Shown here: positions 1 through 6,837 of the stretch, piece after piece | How positions within the stretch are numbered: position 1 is the stretch's first letter | Layout of the letters: every line of letters begins with the position of its first letter | NCBI GenBank assembly: GCA_030429565.1 | Contig: JAUIFE010000003.1 | Location: 1 to 64,000, forward strand | Reading direction: 5' to 3' | Origin: Holophagae bacterium | Lineage (GTDB): Bacteria; Acidobacteriota; Holophagae; Acanthopleuribacterales; Acanthopleuribacteraceae | Length of the DNA: 64,000 nucleotides | Notes under the pieces: generated by a model | Told to the model about the DNA's origin: nothing | Seen by the model: the letters and a program-made list of their open reading frames with translations, nothing else | Databases searched by the model: none | Translations under genes and position numbers: made by a program

Positions 1-245
1 GTGGTTTTTTTTGGTCACCCAATGGGTGTGTTATACGTTTGTGGTAAAGCGATTATAACCTGACCAAAAGGAACCACTTACTTTATTTCTGACCTTCTTT
101 TTTTCGTCTTATCGCGCCGCCTAGGTAAAACAATTCGGTTGGGTTGGGTTTTTGTAAATATTTAAAAAGAAGAAGTTTGGATAGTAACGTGAAAAGTAAT
201 TTGAACAATAGCAAATGACAAAAGAGACGGCCGCTTTACGCTGCA
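1..245. other. Non-coding or unassigned left edge
   Basis: AT-rich stretch at the window edge. I see no convincing reading frame, RNA gene or strong terminator in it. It lies downstream of the small minus-strand gene that ends at 246. Confidence 0.4.
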
Positions 246-452
246 TCAACCGCCTTGGCTGCGCCATAGCAGGTACAGCCCGATGGGGATGATGATTGCG
301 GCAAGCACACACAGCAACAAAATCATGGTGATTTCCAGGGTTTGTGCGGCCCGCACGATGGGGCGCAGTTTTCCGGGTTTGGGGGCCGGCCGGCTCAAAT
401 GAACGCGAAGTTTTTGGGGATCGACGCGCTTTTGGGTACAATAGCGGCACAT
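246..452 (-). CDS. Small single-pass membrane protein with N-terminal CxxC
   Basis: I do not recognise this 68-residue product. It begins MCRYC, giving one CxxC pair near the N terminus, followed by a basic, proline-rich stretch. From about residue 42 it has one strongly hydrophobic segment rich in Leu and Ile, ending in a short polar tail (WRSQGG). The layout suggests a membrane-tethered small protein; a single CxxC is not enough to call a zinc ribbon. The ATG at 450-452 follows AAAGGA on the minus strand, but the spacing is very short. An in-frame extension to 572 is possible but would run into the 5' end of the plus-strand gene starting at 567. The two genes are divergent, 114 bp apart. 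Confidence 0.4.
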   Translation of the reverse strand: MCRYCTQKRVDPQKLRVHLSRPAPKPGKLRPIVRAAQTLEITMILLLCVLAAIIIPIGLYLLWRSQGG

Positions 453-566
453 TCCTTTTACAACACTACACGGTTTTGCGCCTCGTGTGCCGGCGCGGTT
501 GTCGACGTGCGGCCTTGGTTCGTTGCTTTTTGTCGCCTGCACGAGGCATCCAATGGGGAGGATCAC

Positions 567-1862
567 ATGCATTGCACGGTCTGGTTTGTTTCTCTTTGTT
601 TGCTCGCGCTGCCGCTGCAGGCCGCCAAAACCTACTATGTCGGTGGCGAGAAAGAGGCCGGCAAGGCGGCTGCCGAGGCGGCCGGCGCCAAGTGGGTCAA
701 AAACTTAACCAAAGCCTTTGCCAAAGCTGAAGGTGACCTTAACGGCGGTGAAAACGAGGTCGTTATTAAGTTGGCGGCCGGCGATCAGGATGGTGATCTG
801 GGCTCGGGCGCCTATGCTTTGCCCGCCTATAACAATCCGGCCGGCTCACTGACGCTGGTCGGCGGTTTTGATAACGCCTTCGAAAAACGCGATCCCTTCG
901 GCACACCGACGGTGATCACGACCATTGCCGACCGTAGCGCGCCCTTGTGGCAGTTTGCGCGCAACACCAAACTCAAAGCCTTGGTGGTGGACGGTTTGGT
1001 GTGGGACGTCACCGCTTCGAATCGCTATGACGCCAAAACCAACAGCTTGTTAAAGGGTACCTCGAGCACGCATGTCTTTATCAAATTCAATTATTTAGAG
1101 ACGGACCGGCTTGAATTTCGCAATAACGTGTTTCTGAATGCGCCCCATCGCGTCATGGAAACGCTGATCCGCGCCGCAACGCCGCAGGCGACGATTCGTT
1201 TTTACAACTCGATTTTTTTGAACTGTGTGATTCCGCTGAAGTTGGACTCCGCCCGTTTTCGCAACAAACCTAAAACCATTGAAGTTGATCGCTGCTCGTT
1301 TTTGCTGAATTGGGCCTATAACCCCGATCCCAACACCGGCAGTCCCTGTGCGCTGGAGATTGGACCCAAGGACGCGGCCGGCGAAATTCACATTACCAAC
1401 AGTCTGTTTTACGCCAACTTCGGCGGTGCGATCCTCGCCCTCAATACCCAGATGCCCGGCCTTACCGTCAACAATAACAATTTTATCGGTAATGGTTTGT
1501 TGCACGGTGAAAGTGACAGCGACGCGGTTGCCATGATCGTTAGTGCCGGCGGGCGCAAGCAGCCCTTGGGTGTCGACGATATCGAGGATGTGCCCGCCGT
1601 GGACGAGGCCGACGACAATGTCAGTCTGCCGCCGGGGATCGCGCTTTCCTTGGGTGAGGTGAAAACGGTTGATGCAAGCAAGGTCAAGGTGGAAAAAACC
1701 TGGGCAAATGCGGTGAACCGCATTTTGGGGCGCAACGTTTCCGGTGGCACGGTGGCGATCAAGGACTACGCGCCTAAAAAAGAATACGATCCGGCGGCAC
1801 CGCCGTTTGCATCGCGGGCCGAGGCGGCTAAGTACGGCGCTTCGCCCGATTTGGTGAAGTAG
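567..1862 (+). CDS. Secreted right-handed beta-helix-like protein
   Basis: Predicted 431-residue exported protein. The ATG at 567 is preceded by GGGGAGGA at good spacing and starts a clear Sec signal peptide (hydrophobic MHCTVWFVSLCLLALPLQA, cleavage probably after QA). The frame is open upstream to 342, but that extension would put the signal peptide inside the protein. The mature chain begins with a Lys/Ala/Gly-rich part. The middle (about residues 120-330) has recurring short strands with Asn and hydrophobic steps such as FRNNVFLN, FYNSIFLN, ITNSLFYANF and VNNNNFIGN. These are typical of right-handed parallel beta-helix proteins (pectate-lyase or NosD-like architecture). I see no recognisable catalytic motif, so a structural or adhesive role is as likely as an enzymatic one. 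The gene stands alone, convergent with the flavoprotein gene downstream. Confidence 0.7.
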   Translation: MHCTVWFVSLCLLALPLQAAKTYYVGGEKEAGKAAAEAAGAKWVKNLTKAFAKAEGDLNGGENEVVIKLAAGDQDGDLGSGAYALPAYNNPAGSLTLVGGFDNAFEKRDPFGTPTVITTIADRSAPLWQFARNTKLKALVVDGLVWDVTASNRYDAKTNSLLKGTSSTHVFIKFNYLETDRLEFRNNVFLNAPHRVMETLIRAATPQATIRFYNSIFLNCVIPLKLDSARFRNKPKTIEVDRCSFLLNWAYNPDPNTGSPCALEIGPKDAAGEIHITNSLFYANFGGAILALNTQMPGLTVNNNNFIGNGLLHGESDSDAVAMIVSAGGRKQPLGVDDIEDVPAVDEADDNVSLPPGIALSLGEVKTVDASKVKVEKTWANAVNRILGRNVSGGTVAIKDYAPKKEYDPAAPPFASRAEAAKYGASPDLVK

Positions 1863-1996
1863 GCCGGCGCGCTGTTTTATCTGAACTGAGCGATTCTCGG
1901 CGGCGAAATCGCTTTGTTCCGAACCTGTGTTTTTAGTTTGTTTCTCCCTGCCTCTTTCGGCCTGACCGGCCGTTGTTGCATCCGGTTTGTCGAAGG

Positions 1997-2055
1997 GCAT
2001 TTTTCCTTCCCAAAAACCTTCTGTATTGCGAAAGGCTTTTGGGAAGGAAAAATGC
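1997..2055. repeat. 24-bp-arm inverted repeat between convergent genes
   Basis: Arms 1997-2020 and 2032-2055 pair at 23 of 24 positions (one C/T mismatch) around an 11-nt loop. It lies between the 3' ends of two convergent genes. It could act as a bidirectional terminator, though neither side is followed by a T-run, or it could be a small palindromic mobile repeat. The rest of the 1863-2214 gap holds a short match to the dispersed repeat described below (near 1880-1905) and nothing else I can name. Confidence 0.7.
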
Positions 2056-2214
2056 TGATAGCGCGCGTTCACCTGATCGAGGCTGAGGTTTAGGCTGCAG
2101 CCTTTGTTTGGGGTAAGCTTTGCCCCTTAAAGCGACAGGGCTCAAGCGGTTTCCAAATGCTGCGCATTATCACAATCATCCGCCGCATGATCACCTCCTA
2201 AGCCGGTTTCGGTT

Positions 2215-3183
2215 TTACGGCAGGTGCGGTGAGTAACCGGTGAAGGTAAAACGAAAGGGGAGGGCGTGGCGCAGCAAACGCGCTTCGTCCAATTCGAACA
2301 TGAGCATGCGTTCGGCGCCGGCGCTGAAGGGGACCTCGCTTTGGTCCCAGAGGATGCGGCCGCGGCCGATGAGTTCGAGCGTGTGGCCCTGTTCGAAATC
2401 GATGAACAGGGTGCTGCAGCGAGCATCGCGCAGCAGATTGCCGAGTGTGTTGAAAAAGAAGTTGCCACTGTAATCGGGGAACACAAAACGTGACGTGTCG
2501 AGAACCTGGACGAATCCCGGCGGTCCGCCGCGATGGGAAATATCGGCCCCGGTGGCGGCGGGATCGGCACCCCGGGCGGCTGAAGAGGCGCCGTCTTCGC
2601 CGTGAAAGGCGGTTGCGATAAAGAAGGTATCGGCTTGATGCAGCATGGTTTGCATGGCTTCGCTCAAGCTCTTTTGTGGGGGCTCGGCATGGGGCGCAGG
2701 CGGGTTGGGTGCGGCTTCCCACAACCGGGTTTGGATGTATTTGGGGCAGTTACCGAAACTTTGGTCGACGTGGAAATGAAGGCGGTTGTTGTTGTCGCGT
2801 TGAGTGATGGTGCCGTTAACGCGATTGCGGCGTCGGCTGTGGTATTCCAGGCCCAACAAGCCGATTTTGGCGCCTTGCTGCAAGGTTTCCCCCAGGGGGT
2901 GGTGGTCAAGGGCTTGGTCTGCGAGGGTTAGGGTGAGCGTTTGGGGATCGGGGCTTTGTATGAAGCCGGCTTGCCCGTGCAGGAGTCCGGCCCGTGGCCC
3001 ACCGTCGGCGTCGATGGTGCCGACGTACATCAATGTTTGGTTTTCGAAGAATTCGCGGTGTTGGTCGGGCATGAAGTCACGAATGACGCGGCGCCCGATT
3101 TTGGCCATTTTCTCAACCACGCCCAGGCGTGCTTGAACGGCTTGTTCGCCGGGGTGGAAACGGTTGATGTCTAATTCTGGCAA
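2215..3183 (-). CDS. Pyridoxamine 5'-phosphate oxidase (PNPOx)-family flavoprotein
   Basis: 322 residues. The start is TTG at 3181-3183, five bases after a perfect AGGAGG. The N-terminal half matches the FMN-binding split-barrel family seen in PNPOx-like proteins: an initial helix, then FFENQTLMYVGTIDADGGPRAGLLHG, here split as FFENQTLMYVG followed by TIDADGGPRAG, and a second barrel segment GLLGLEYHSRRRNRVNG. The C-terminal half has a second similar pattern (HQADTFFIATAF, FVFPDYSGNFFFNTLGNLL, LFIDFEQGH), so it is a tandem or long-form member rather than a classical PdxH. Such proteins usually bind FMN or a related cofactor and act on small substrates; the substrate cannot be told here. It follows the GST gene on the same strand after 96 bp and may be co-transcribed with it. 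Confidence 0.75.
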   Translation of the reverse strand: MPELDINRFHPGEQAVQARLGVVEKMAKIGRRVIRDFMPDQHREFFENQTLMYVGTIDADGGPRAGLLHGQAGFIQSPDPQTLTLTLADQALDHHPLGETLQQGAKIGLLGLEYHSRRRNRVNGTITQRDNNNRLHFHVDQSFGNCPKYIQTRLWEAAPNPPAPHAEPPQKSLSEAMQTMLHQADTFFIATAFHGEDGASSAARGADPAATGADISHRGGPPGFVQVLDTSRFVFPDYSGNFFFNTLGNLLRDARCSTLFIDFEQGHTLELIGRGRILWDQSEVPFSAGAERMLMFELDEARLLRHALPFRFTFTGYSPHLP

Positions 3184-3279
3184 AACGACCTCCTGACTTT
3201 GACGTGGGTGGCGGGGTGAACCCGGCCCGCCGGGGACGCGGACCGGGTTGGTTGGGTGGGGGCAGCGGTTGAAAAAGTA

Positions 3280-3894
3280 TTAGACCGTTTGTTCGGCAGC
3301 GATCTGGCCAGGCATGCTGAGGAAGTTGGGCAGGTCGTAGATGCGGGTGATCCAAGCGCGTACGGCGGGGTAGGGGTTGAGATCGATGTGGGCGTCGCCG
3401 GCGAGGGCGACGTAGGGGAAGACGGCGAGATCGGCGATGGTGGGGCCGTCACCGACGAGCCAGTTGTGGTTTTGGAGATGGTGTTCCAGTAGGGTGAGTG
3501 AGGTCGCGGCGGTTTGGGTGGCGCGTTCGTAGTCAAGGCCGGCGCCGAACAGTTTGACGAGGCGGGCGTCGGCGAGGCCGCGCGCCATTTCGTTTGCTGA
3601 AATCGAGAGCCAGAATTGAATACGGGCGCGGGTTTCAGGTTCTGTTGGATACCAGTCGTCGCGAGCGAATTTTTCGGCGAGGTAGACCAAAATGGCGTGG
3701 CTGTCGCCGAGGCCGAAGTCGCCGTCTTGCAGGGCGGGGATTTGGGCGCGCGGGTTAATCGCGGTGAACTCGGGCGTCTTTTGTTCACCTTTTAAGACAT
3801 TAACCTGAACCAATTCTACCGGCTGTTGGATGAGGTTGAGGAACAAACGAATTTTGTAGCAGTTACCGGAAAGTTCGAGGTCGTAGAGTTTCAT
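3280..3894 (-). CDS. Glutathione S-transferase family protein
   Basis: 204 residues starting MKLYDLELSGNCYKIRLFL, with a GGAG ribosome-binding site nine bases upstream. A longer frame to 3933 lacks support. The N-terminal thioredoxin-like domain is clear: strand-helix start with the glutathione-contact loop SGNCYK, the cis-proline region RAQIPALQDGDFGLGDSHAIL, and the DSHAI segment that normally contacts the glutathione gamma-glutamyl group. The C-terminal helical domain includes DHHLQNHNWLVGDGPTIADLAVFPY-like residues (GDGPTIADLAVFPYV), the usual N-capping box of GSTs. It probably conjugates or reduces electrophiles using glutathione in the cytoplasm. The neighbours are the flavoprotein gene downstream and a divergent TetR regulator 293 bp upstream, so TetR control of this gene is plausible. 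Confidence 0.88.
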   Translation of the reverse strand: MKLYDLELSGNCYKIRLFLNLIQQPVELVQVNVLKGEQKTPEFTAINPRAQIPALQDGDFGLGDSHAILVYLAEKFARDDWYPTEPETRARIQFWLSISANEMARGLADARLVKLFGAGLDYERATQTAATSLTLLEHHLQNHNWLVGDGPTIADLAVFPYVALAGDAHIDLNPYPAVRAWITRIYDLPNFLSMPGQIAAEQTV

Positions 3895-4107
3895 AGCGGT
3901 GTCTCCAGGGTGGGGGATGGTCGCGGCGGCCATGGTGGCCGATGCGATGTTGTGTATTATACCGATTGTTCGGTTGGGTTCAAGTGTTGAGGTCTGGAAA
4001 TGACATGGTTTGTTTGTATTCCATTTTAAATAAAATAGTTAATTGTAGATATTCTTGCTGGATGATTGGTCGGGTTGTCACTCGGATTGTCGTTCCGGCG
4101 CACTTGT

Positions 4108-4137
4108 TTGGTCTTTTTTGTGAACGATGGGTATAAT
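4108..4137 (+). promoter_or_regulatory. Sigma-70-type promoter of the tetR gene
   Basis: A perfect -10 hexamer TATAAT at 4132-4137 sits 18 bp after TTGGTC at 4108-4113. The predicted transcription start is near 4144, just before the palindrome at 4149-4170. Confidence 0.6.
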
Positions 4138-4148
4138 GAACCCGGCAC

Positions 4149-4170
4149 GAACCGGTTTCGAAGCCGGTTC
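4149..4170. promoter_or_regulatory. Near-perfect 22-bp palindrome, probable TetR operator
   Basis: GAACCGGtTTCGAAgCCGGTTC is palindromic except for one symmetric pair. It lies between the TATAAT box and the ribosome-binding site of the TetR-family gene. This is the size and position expected of an operator for autoregulation by a dimeric TetR repressor. Binding is inferred. Confidence 0.65.
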
Positions 4171-4187
4171 CGCCAGGGAGGGTCCTT

Positions 4188-4754
4188 ATGCCGCCGGCTG
4201 TGATGCCTAAAGAAGAAGTGCTGCGCATTCTTGCCCGCGAGTTCCGTATCTGGGGCTACGACGGCGCCACGCTGTCGCGTTTATCGCAGGCGACGGGTTT
4301 GGTTAAAGCCAGCCTTTACCATCATTTTCCCAAGGGCAAGCAGGACATGGCGCAAGCGGTGTTGGACTACACCCTGACCCAGATGGCCGAGCAGGTGTTG
4401 GCGCCGTTGCGCAAACCGGTTGCGGTTGATTGGTTGGTCAAAGAGTTGTGTGTCAACCTTGCCGCCTTTTACAACAATGGTCAGTTGTCCTGTTTGGTCG
4501 ACGTTTTTTCGATGGGGTCCGCTAAAGCAGTGGTGGGTGACCAACTCAAAACCGGTTTGGCGCTATTACAAAGCGAGATTGCCGCCTTGCTGGTACGCGG
4601 CGGGTTTAATGAAACCACGGCTCAAACGCGCGCTGAACACACATTGGTGGTCATTCAGGGTGGGCTGATTGTGGCGCGCGCGTGCGACAAACCTGAGGTT
4701 TTCCTCAACCAGCTCAACGCCTTGCCGCATCAGTTGTTGGCTCCGGTCACCTAA
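4188..4754 (+). CDS. TetR/AcrR-family transcriptional regulator
   Basis: 188 residues; the ATG follows GGGAGG at six bases. Residues about 10-55 form the typical TetR helix-turn-helix: EEVLRILAREFRIWGYDGATL, then LSRLSQATGLVKASLYHHFP, with the hallmark YHHF end of the recognition region. The remaining helical part resembles the C-terminal ligand/dimer domain of the LmrA/YxaF-like branch (short, with a conserved Cys-bearing SCLVDVFSMG segment). It probably represses itself through the palindrome just upstream and may control the divergent GST/flavoprotein pair. It converges on and overlaps the neighbouring regulator by 4 nt at their stop codons. Confidence 0.88.
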   Translation: MPPAVMPKEEVLRILAREFRIWGYDGATLSRLSQATGLVKASLYHHFPKGKQDMAQAVLDYTLTQMAEQVLAPLRKPVAVDWLVKELCVNLAAFYNNGQLSCLVDVFSMGSAKAVVGDQLKTGLALLQSEIAALLVRGGFNETTAQTRAEHTLVVIQGGLIVARACDKPEVFLNQLNALPHQLLAPVT

Positions 4755-5602
4755 GCAAAGAAACGGTTGTCCGTCATCGCCTGCGCCAGTTTGGCCGCGG
4801 TATCGGTGTCCGGCTTTGGGACGAACATGGCCACGTTACAGTGGCTGAACTTGGCGTCGTGTAATTCCATAACGGTGTATTCGAAGGCGAGTCGGCCGAG
4901 TTTGGGGTGGTCGTACTCTTTTTCGCCGTCTTGATAGGGCTGAATGTGGTGTGCGGTCCACCAGCGCGCGAACTCGGGGCTGTTTTCGACGAGGAATTGA
5001 ATTAAATCGGCGGTCCAGGGGTCGTCGAGTAGGTCGGAATAGCTGAGCCGCAAGACGCCGACAAACCCTTTGGCGTGGCGTTCCCAATCGACCAAACGAT
5101 TGCGGTAATCGGTAGGCATGTAGAGTCGGTAAAGGGCGTTGCGTTCGTAGCCGCGCGCTTGGCTGAGGTCACCTTGGACCAGCATGGCGGCGCGGTTCCA
5201 GCCGAGGATGTCGCGACGAGCGCCGTAGATCCAAGCAGGGTAGGGGAAGGCGTTGAGTAAGCGCTGTAGTTGTGGGCTGAGCGAGGGCAGGAGATTGAGG
5301 TGGGCGTCGAAGCTTTGGTAGCCGCCGAGCGCCAGCAGGTGCGCCAATTCACCGTTTTCCAAGTGGAGGGCACGGCCGATCGCGTTTAAGGTTTCGGCCG
5401 AAGCGCGCACGGCGCGCGCTTGTTCCAAATGGGTGTACCATTCGGTGCTCACGCCGGCAAGCATCGCGACTTCCTCGCGTTTGAGACCGGGTGTACGGCG
5501 GCGCTTGCCCCGTGGTAGGTTGACATCCTCGGGTTGAAGCCGGTTGCGGCGGGCGCGCAAAAAATCGGCGATTTCACGACAGCGAGCTTCACTCAAAACC
5601 AA
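4751..5602 (-). CDS. XRE-type HTH regulator with MmyB-like ligand domain
   Basis: 283 residues from TTG at 5600-5602, which lies six bases after GAGGAGG; an in-frame TTG at 5644 would give 297 residues but has no ribosome-binding site. The N-terminal HTH includes LPRGKRRRTPGLKREEVAML and AGVSTEWYTHLEQARAVRAS. This RRRTPGLRREEVA signature is characteristic of MmyB-type regulators. The C-terminal domain carries the aromatic NAFPYPAWIYGARRDILGWN pattern, and FEYTVMELHD near the end, which form a PAS-like pocket in this family (MltR/MmyB, fatty-acid-binding in a structural study). It is divergent from an aldo/keto reductase, a frequent pairing for this family in which the regulator controls the oxidoreductase. 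A minus-strand TATAAA-like box lies near 5688-5695. Confidence 0.88.
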   Translation of the reverse strand: MVLSEARCREIADFLRARRNRLQPEDVNLPRGKRRRTPGLKREEVAMLAGVSTEWYTHLEQARAVRASAETLNAIGRALHLENGELAHLLALGGYQSFDAHLNLLPSLSPQLQRLLNAFPYPAWIYGARRDILGWNRAAMLVQGDLSQARGYERNALYRLYMPTDYRNRLVDWERHAKGFVGVLRLSYSDLLDDPWTADLIQFLVENSPEFARWWTAHHIQPYQDGEKEYDHPKLGRLAFEYTVMELHDAKFSHCNVAMFVPKPDTDTAAKLAQAMTDNRFFA

Positions 5603-5716
5603 AACAGGCCTCCTCGACGCGGGTTGACGCGGCGGCGCTTCCAAAACGCCCGAGGTCAGGATCGCGCAAGGCCATGTTAATAGCCAGGTAGAATTTATAC
5701 CAGGATAAACGCTGCC

Positions 5717-5745
5717 TTATACACCTTTGTCGGACTGGGTATGAT
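5717..5745 (+). promoter_or_regulatory. Candidate promoter of the aldo/keto reductase gene
   Basis: TTATAC (5717-5722), 17-bp spacer, TATGAT (5740-5745). The predicted start of transcription falls within the 5' arm of the inverted repeat at 5746-5779. Confidence 0.45.
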
Positions 5746-5779
5746 CCTCCTCGCGGCCCACAAACATGCCGCGAGGAGG
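5746..5779. promoter_or_regulatory. Perfect 12-bp inverted repeat carrying the AKR ribosome-binding site
   Basis: CCTCCTCGCGGC (5746-5757) and GCCGCGAGGAGG (5768-5779) are perfectly complementary around a 10-nt loop. The right arm is the Shine-Dalgarno sequence of the reductase gene, whose ATG is at 5785. As DNA it is a good operator for the dimeric divergent regulator. As RNA it would sequester the ribosome-binding site, if transcription starts upstream of 5746. Confidence 0.7.
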
Positions 5780-5784
5780 AAACC

Positions 5785-6771
5785 ATGACACAGAAAACAG
5801 AGACGCCGGTTTTGGTCGAGCCGACCATCAGCCTCGGTCACAGCGATCTCAAGCTCACCGCCATGGGTTTAGGTTGCATGGGTATGTCCGAATTTTACGG
5901 ACCCAGCGACGACGCCGAAAACGTGCGCACCTTGCATGCGGCACTGGAAATGGGTGTGAACTTCTTCGACACCGCCGACATTTACGGACCGCACACCAAT
6001 GAAGAATTGTTGGGACGGGCCTTTGCCGGTCGTTGGCAAGAGTTGGTGTTGGCCACCAAGTTTGGGATTGAGCGCAGTGCCGACCGTTCGTGGCGTGGCT
6101 TCAATGGTCGTCCGGAATACGTACACAGCGCCTGCGATGCCAGTTTGCGTCGGCTCGGTCGCGACACCATTGACCTGTACTACATGCACCGCAAGGATCC
6201 ACAAGTGCCGATTGAGGAGACGGTTGGCGCCATGAAGGAACTGGTTGCGGCGGGCAAGGTGCGTTACTTGGGTTTGTCTGAAGTCAGTGTTGACGATTTG
6301 CGACGGGCCCACGCGGTGCATCCGATTTCGGCTTTGCAGACCGAGTATTCGCTATGGTCGCGTGAGCCGGAAGCAGCGTTATTTGAGGTTTGTGCCGAGT
6401 TGGGCATTACCTTTGTGGCTTATAGCCCGCTGGGACGCGGTTTCTTGACCGGTAAAATCACGGATCGTGACAGCTTGAGTGACGACGATTGGCGCCGCAA
6501 CAACCCGCGTTTTCAAGACGAGGCAATGGTTGCCAACCAACAGTTCGTTGCTTTGTTGGCGGAACTTGCGGCTGACAAACAGGTGACACCGGCGCAGGTC
6601 GCCCTGGCCTGGGTTCACAGCCAAAATGATCGTTTGGTGACCATCCCCGGCACACGCAAGATCACGCGATTGGCTGAAAACCTGGGCGCCTTGCAGGTGC
6701 GGTTCACCGATGCGGAAGAAGCGCGTATTCGTGCCGCTTTGCCGGCGCAAACCGCCGGTGCGCGTTACTAG
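5785..6771 (+). CDS. Aldo/keto reductase
   Basis: 328 residues, cytoplasmic NADPH-dependent carbonyl reductase family. The start ATG follows GAGGAGGAAACC. The catalytic tetrad is present: Asp62 and Tyr67 in FFDTADIYG, Lys92 in LATKFG, and His135 in YYMHRKDP. The nucleotide-binding end has VTIPGTRKITRLAENLGAL near residues 285-305, the usual IPGT..xxxLxEN motif of AKR11/AKR13-like enzymes. The GLGCMGMSEFYG opening is typical of the widely distributed YakC/AKR13 group. The substrate is unknown. It is probably regulated by the divergent MmyB-type regulator through the inverted repeat at the ribosome-binding site. Confidence 0.92.
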   Translation: MTQKTETPVLVEPTISLGHSDLKLTAMGLGCMGMSEFYGPSDDAENVRTLHAALEMGVNFFDTADIYGPHTNEELLGRAFAGRWQELVLATKFGIERSADRSWRGFNGRPEYVHSACDASLRRLGRDTIDLYYMHRKDPQVPIEETVGAMKELVAAGKVRYLGLSEVSVDDLRRAHAVHPISALQTEYSLWSREPEAALFEVCAELGITFVAYSPLGRGFLTGKITDRDSLSDDDWRRNNPRFQDEAMVANQQFVALLAELAADKQVTPAQVALAWVHSQNDRLVTIPGTRKITRLAENLGALQVRFTDAEEARIRAALPAQTAGARY

Positions 6772-6782
6772 TTTTTGCGTTG

Positions 6783-6807
6783 ACCGCCCCGCGTTGTGCG
6801 GGGCGGT
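6783..6807. terminator. GC-rich hairpin between convergent genes
   Basis: ACCGCCCCGC (6783-6792) and GCGGGGCGGT (6798-6807) form a perfect 10-bp stem with a 5-nt loop, 11 nt after the reductase stop and before the end of the convergent PBP gene. There is no T-run on either side, so it would be a weak or factor-dependent terminator. Confidence 0.55.
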
Positions 6808-6837
6808 TCGCCTTAACCCGAACGGAGCGATTTGGGT

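Noticed and set aside
1095-2072. Minus-strand open frame overlapping the beta-helix gene
   Set aside because: Opposite the signal-peptide-bearing gene; its codons mirror that gene and it runs through the 24-bp inverted repeat.
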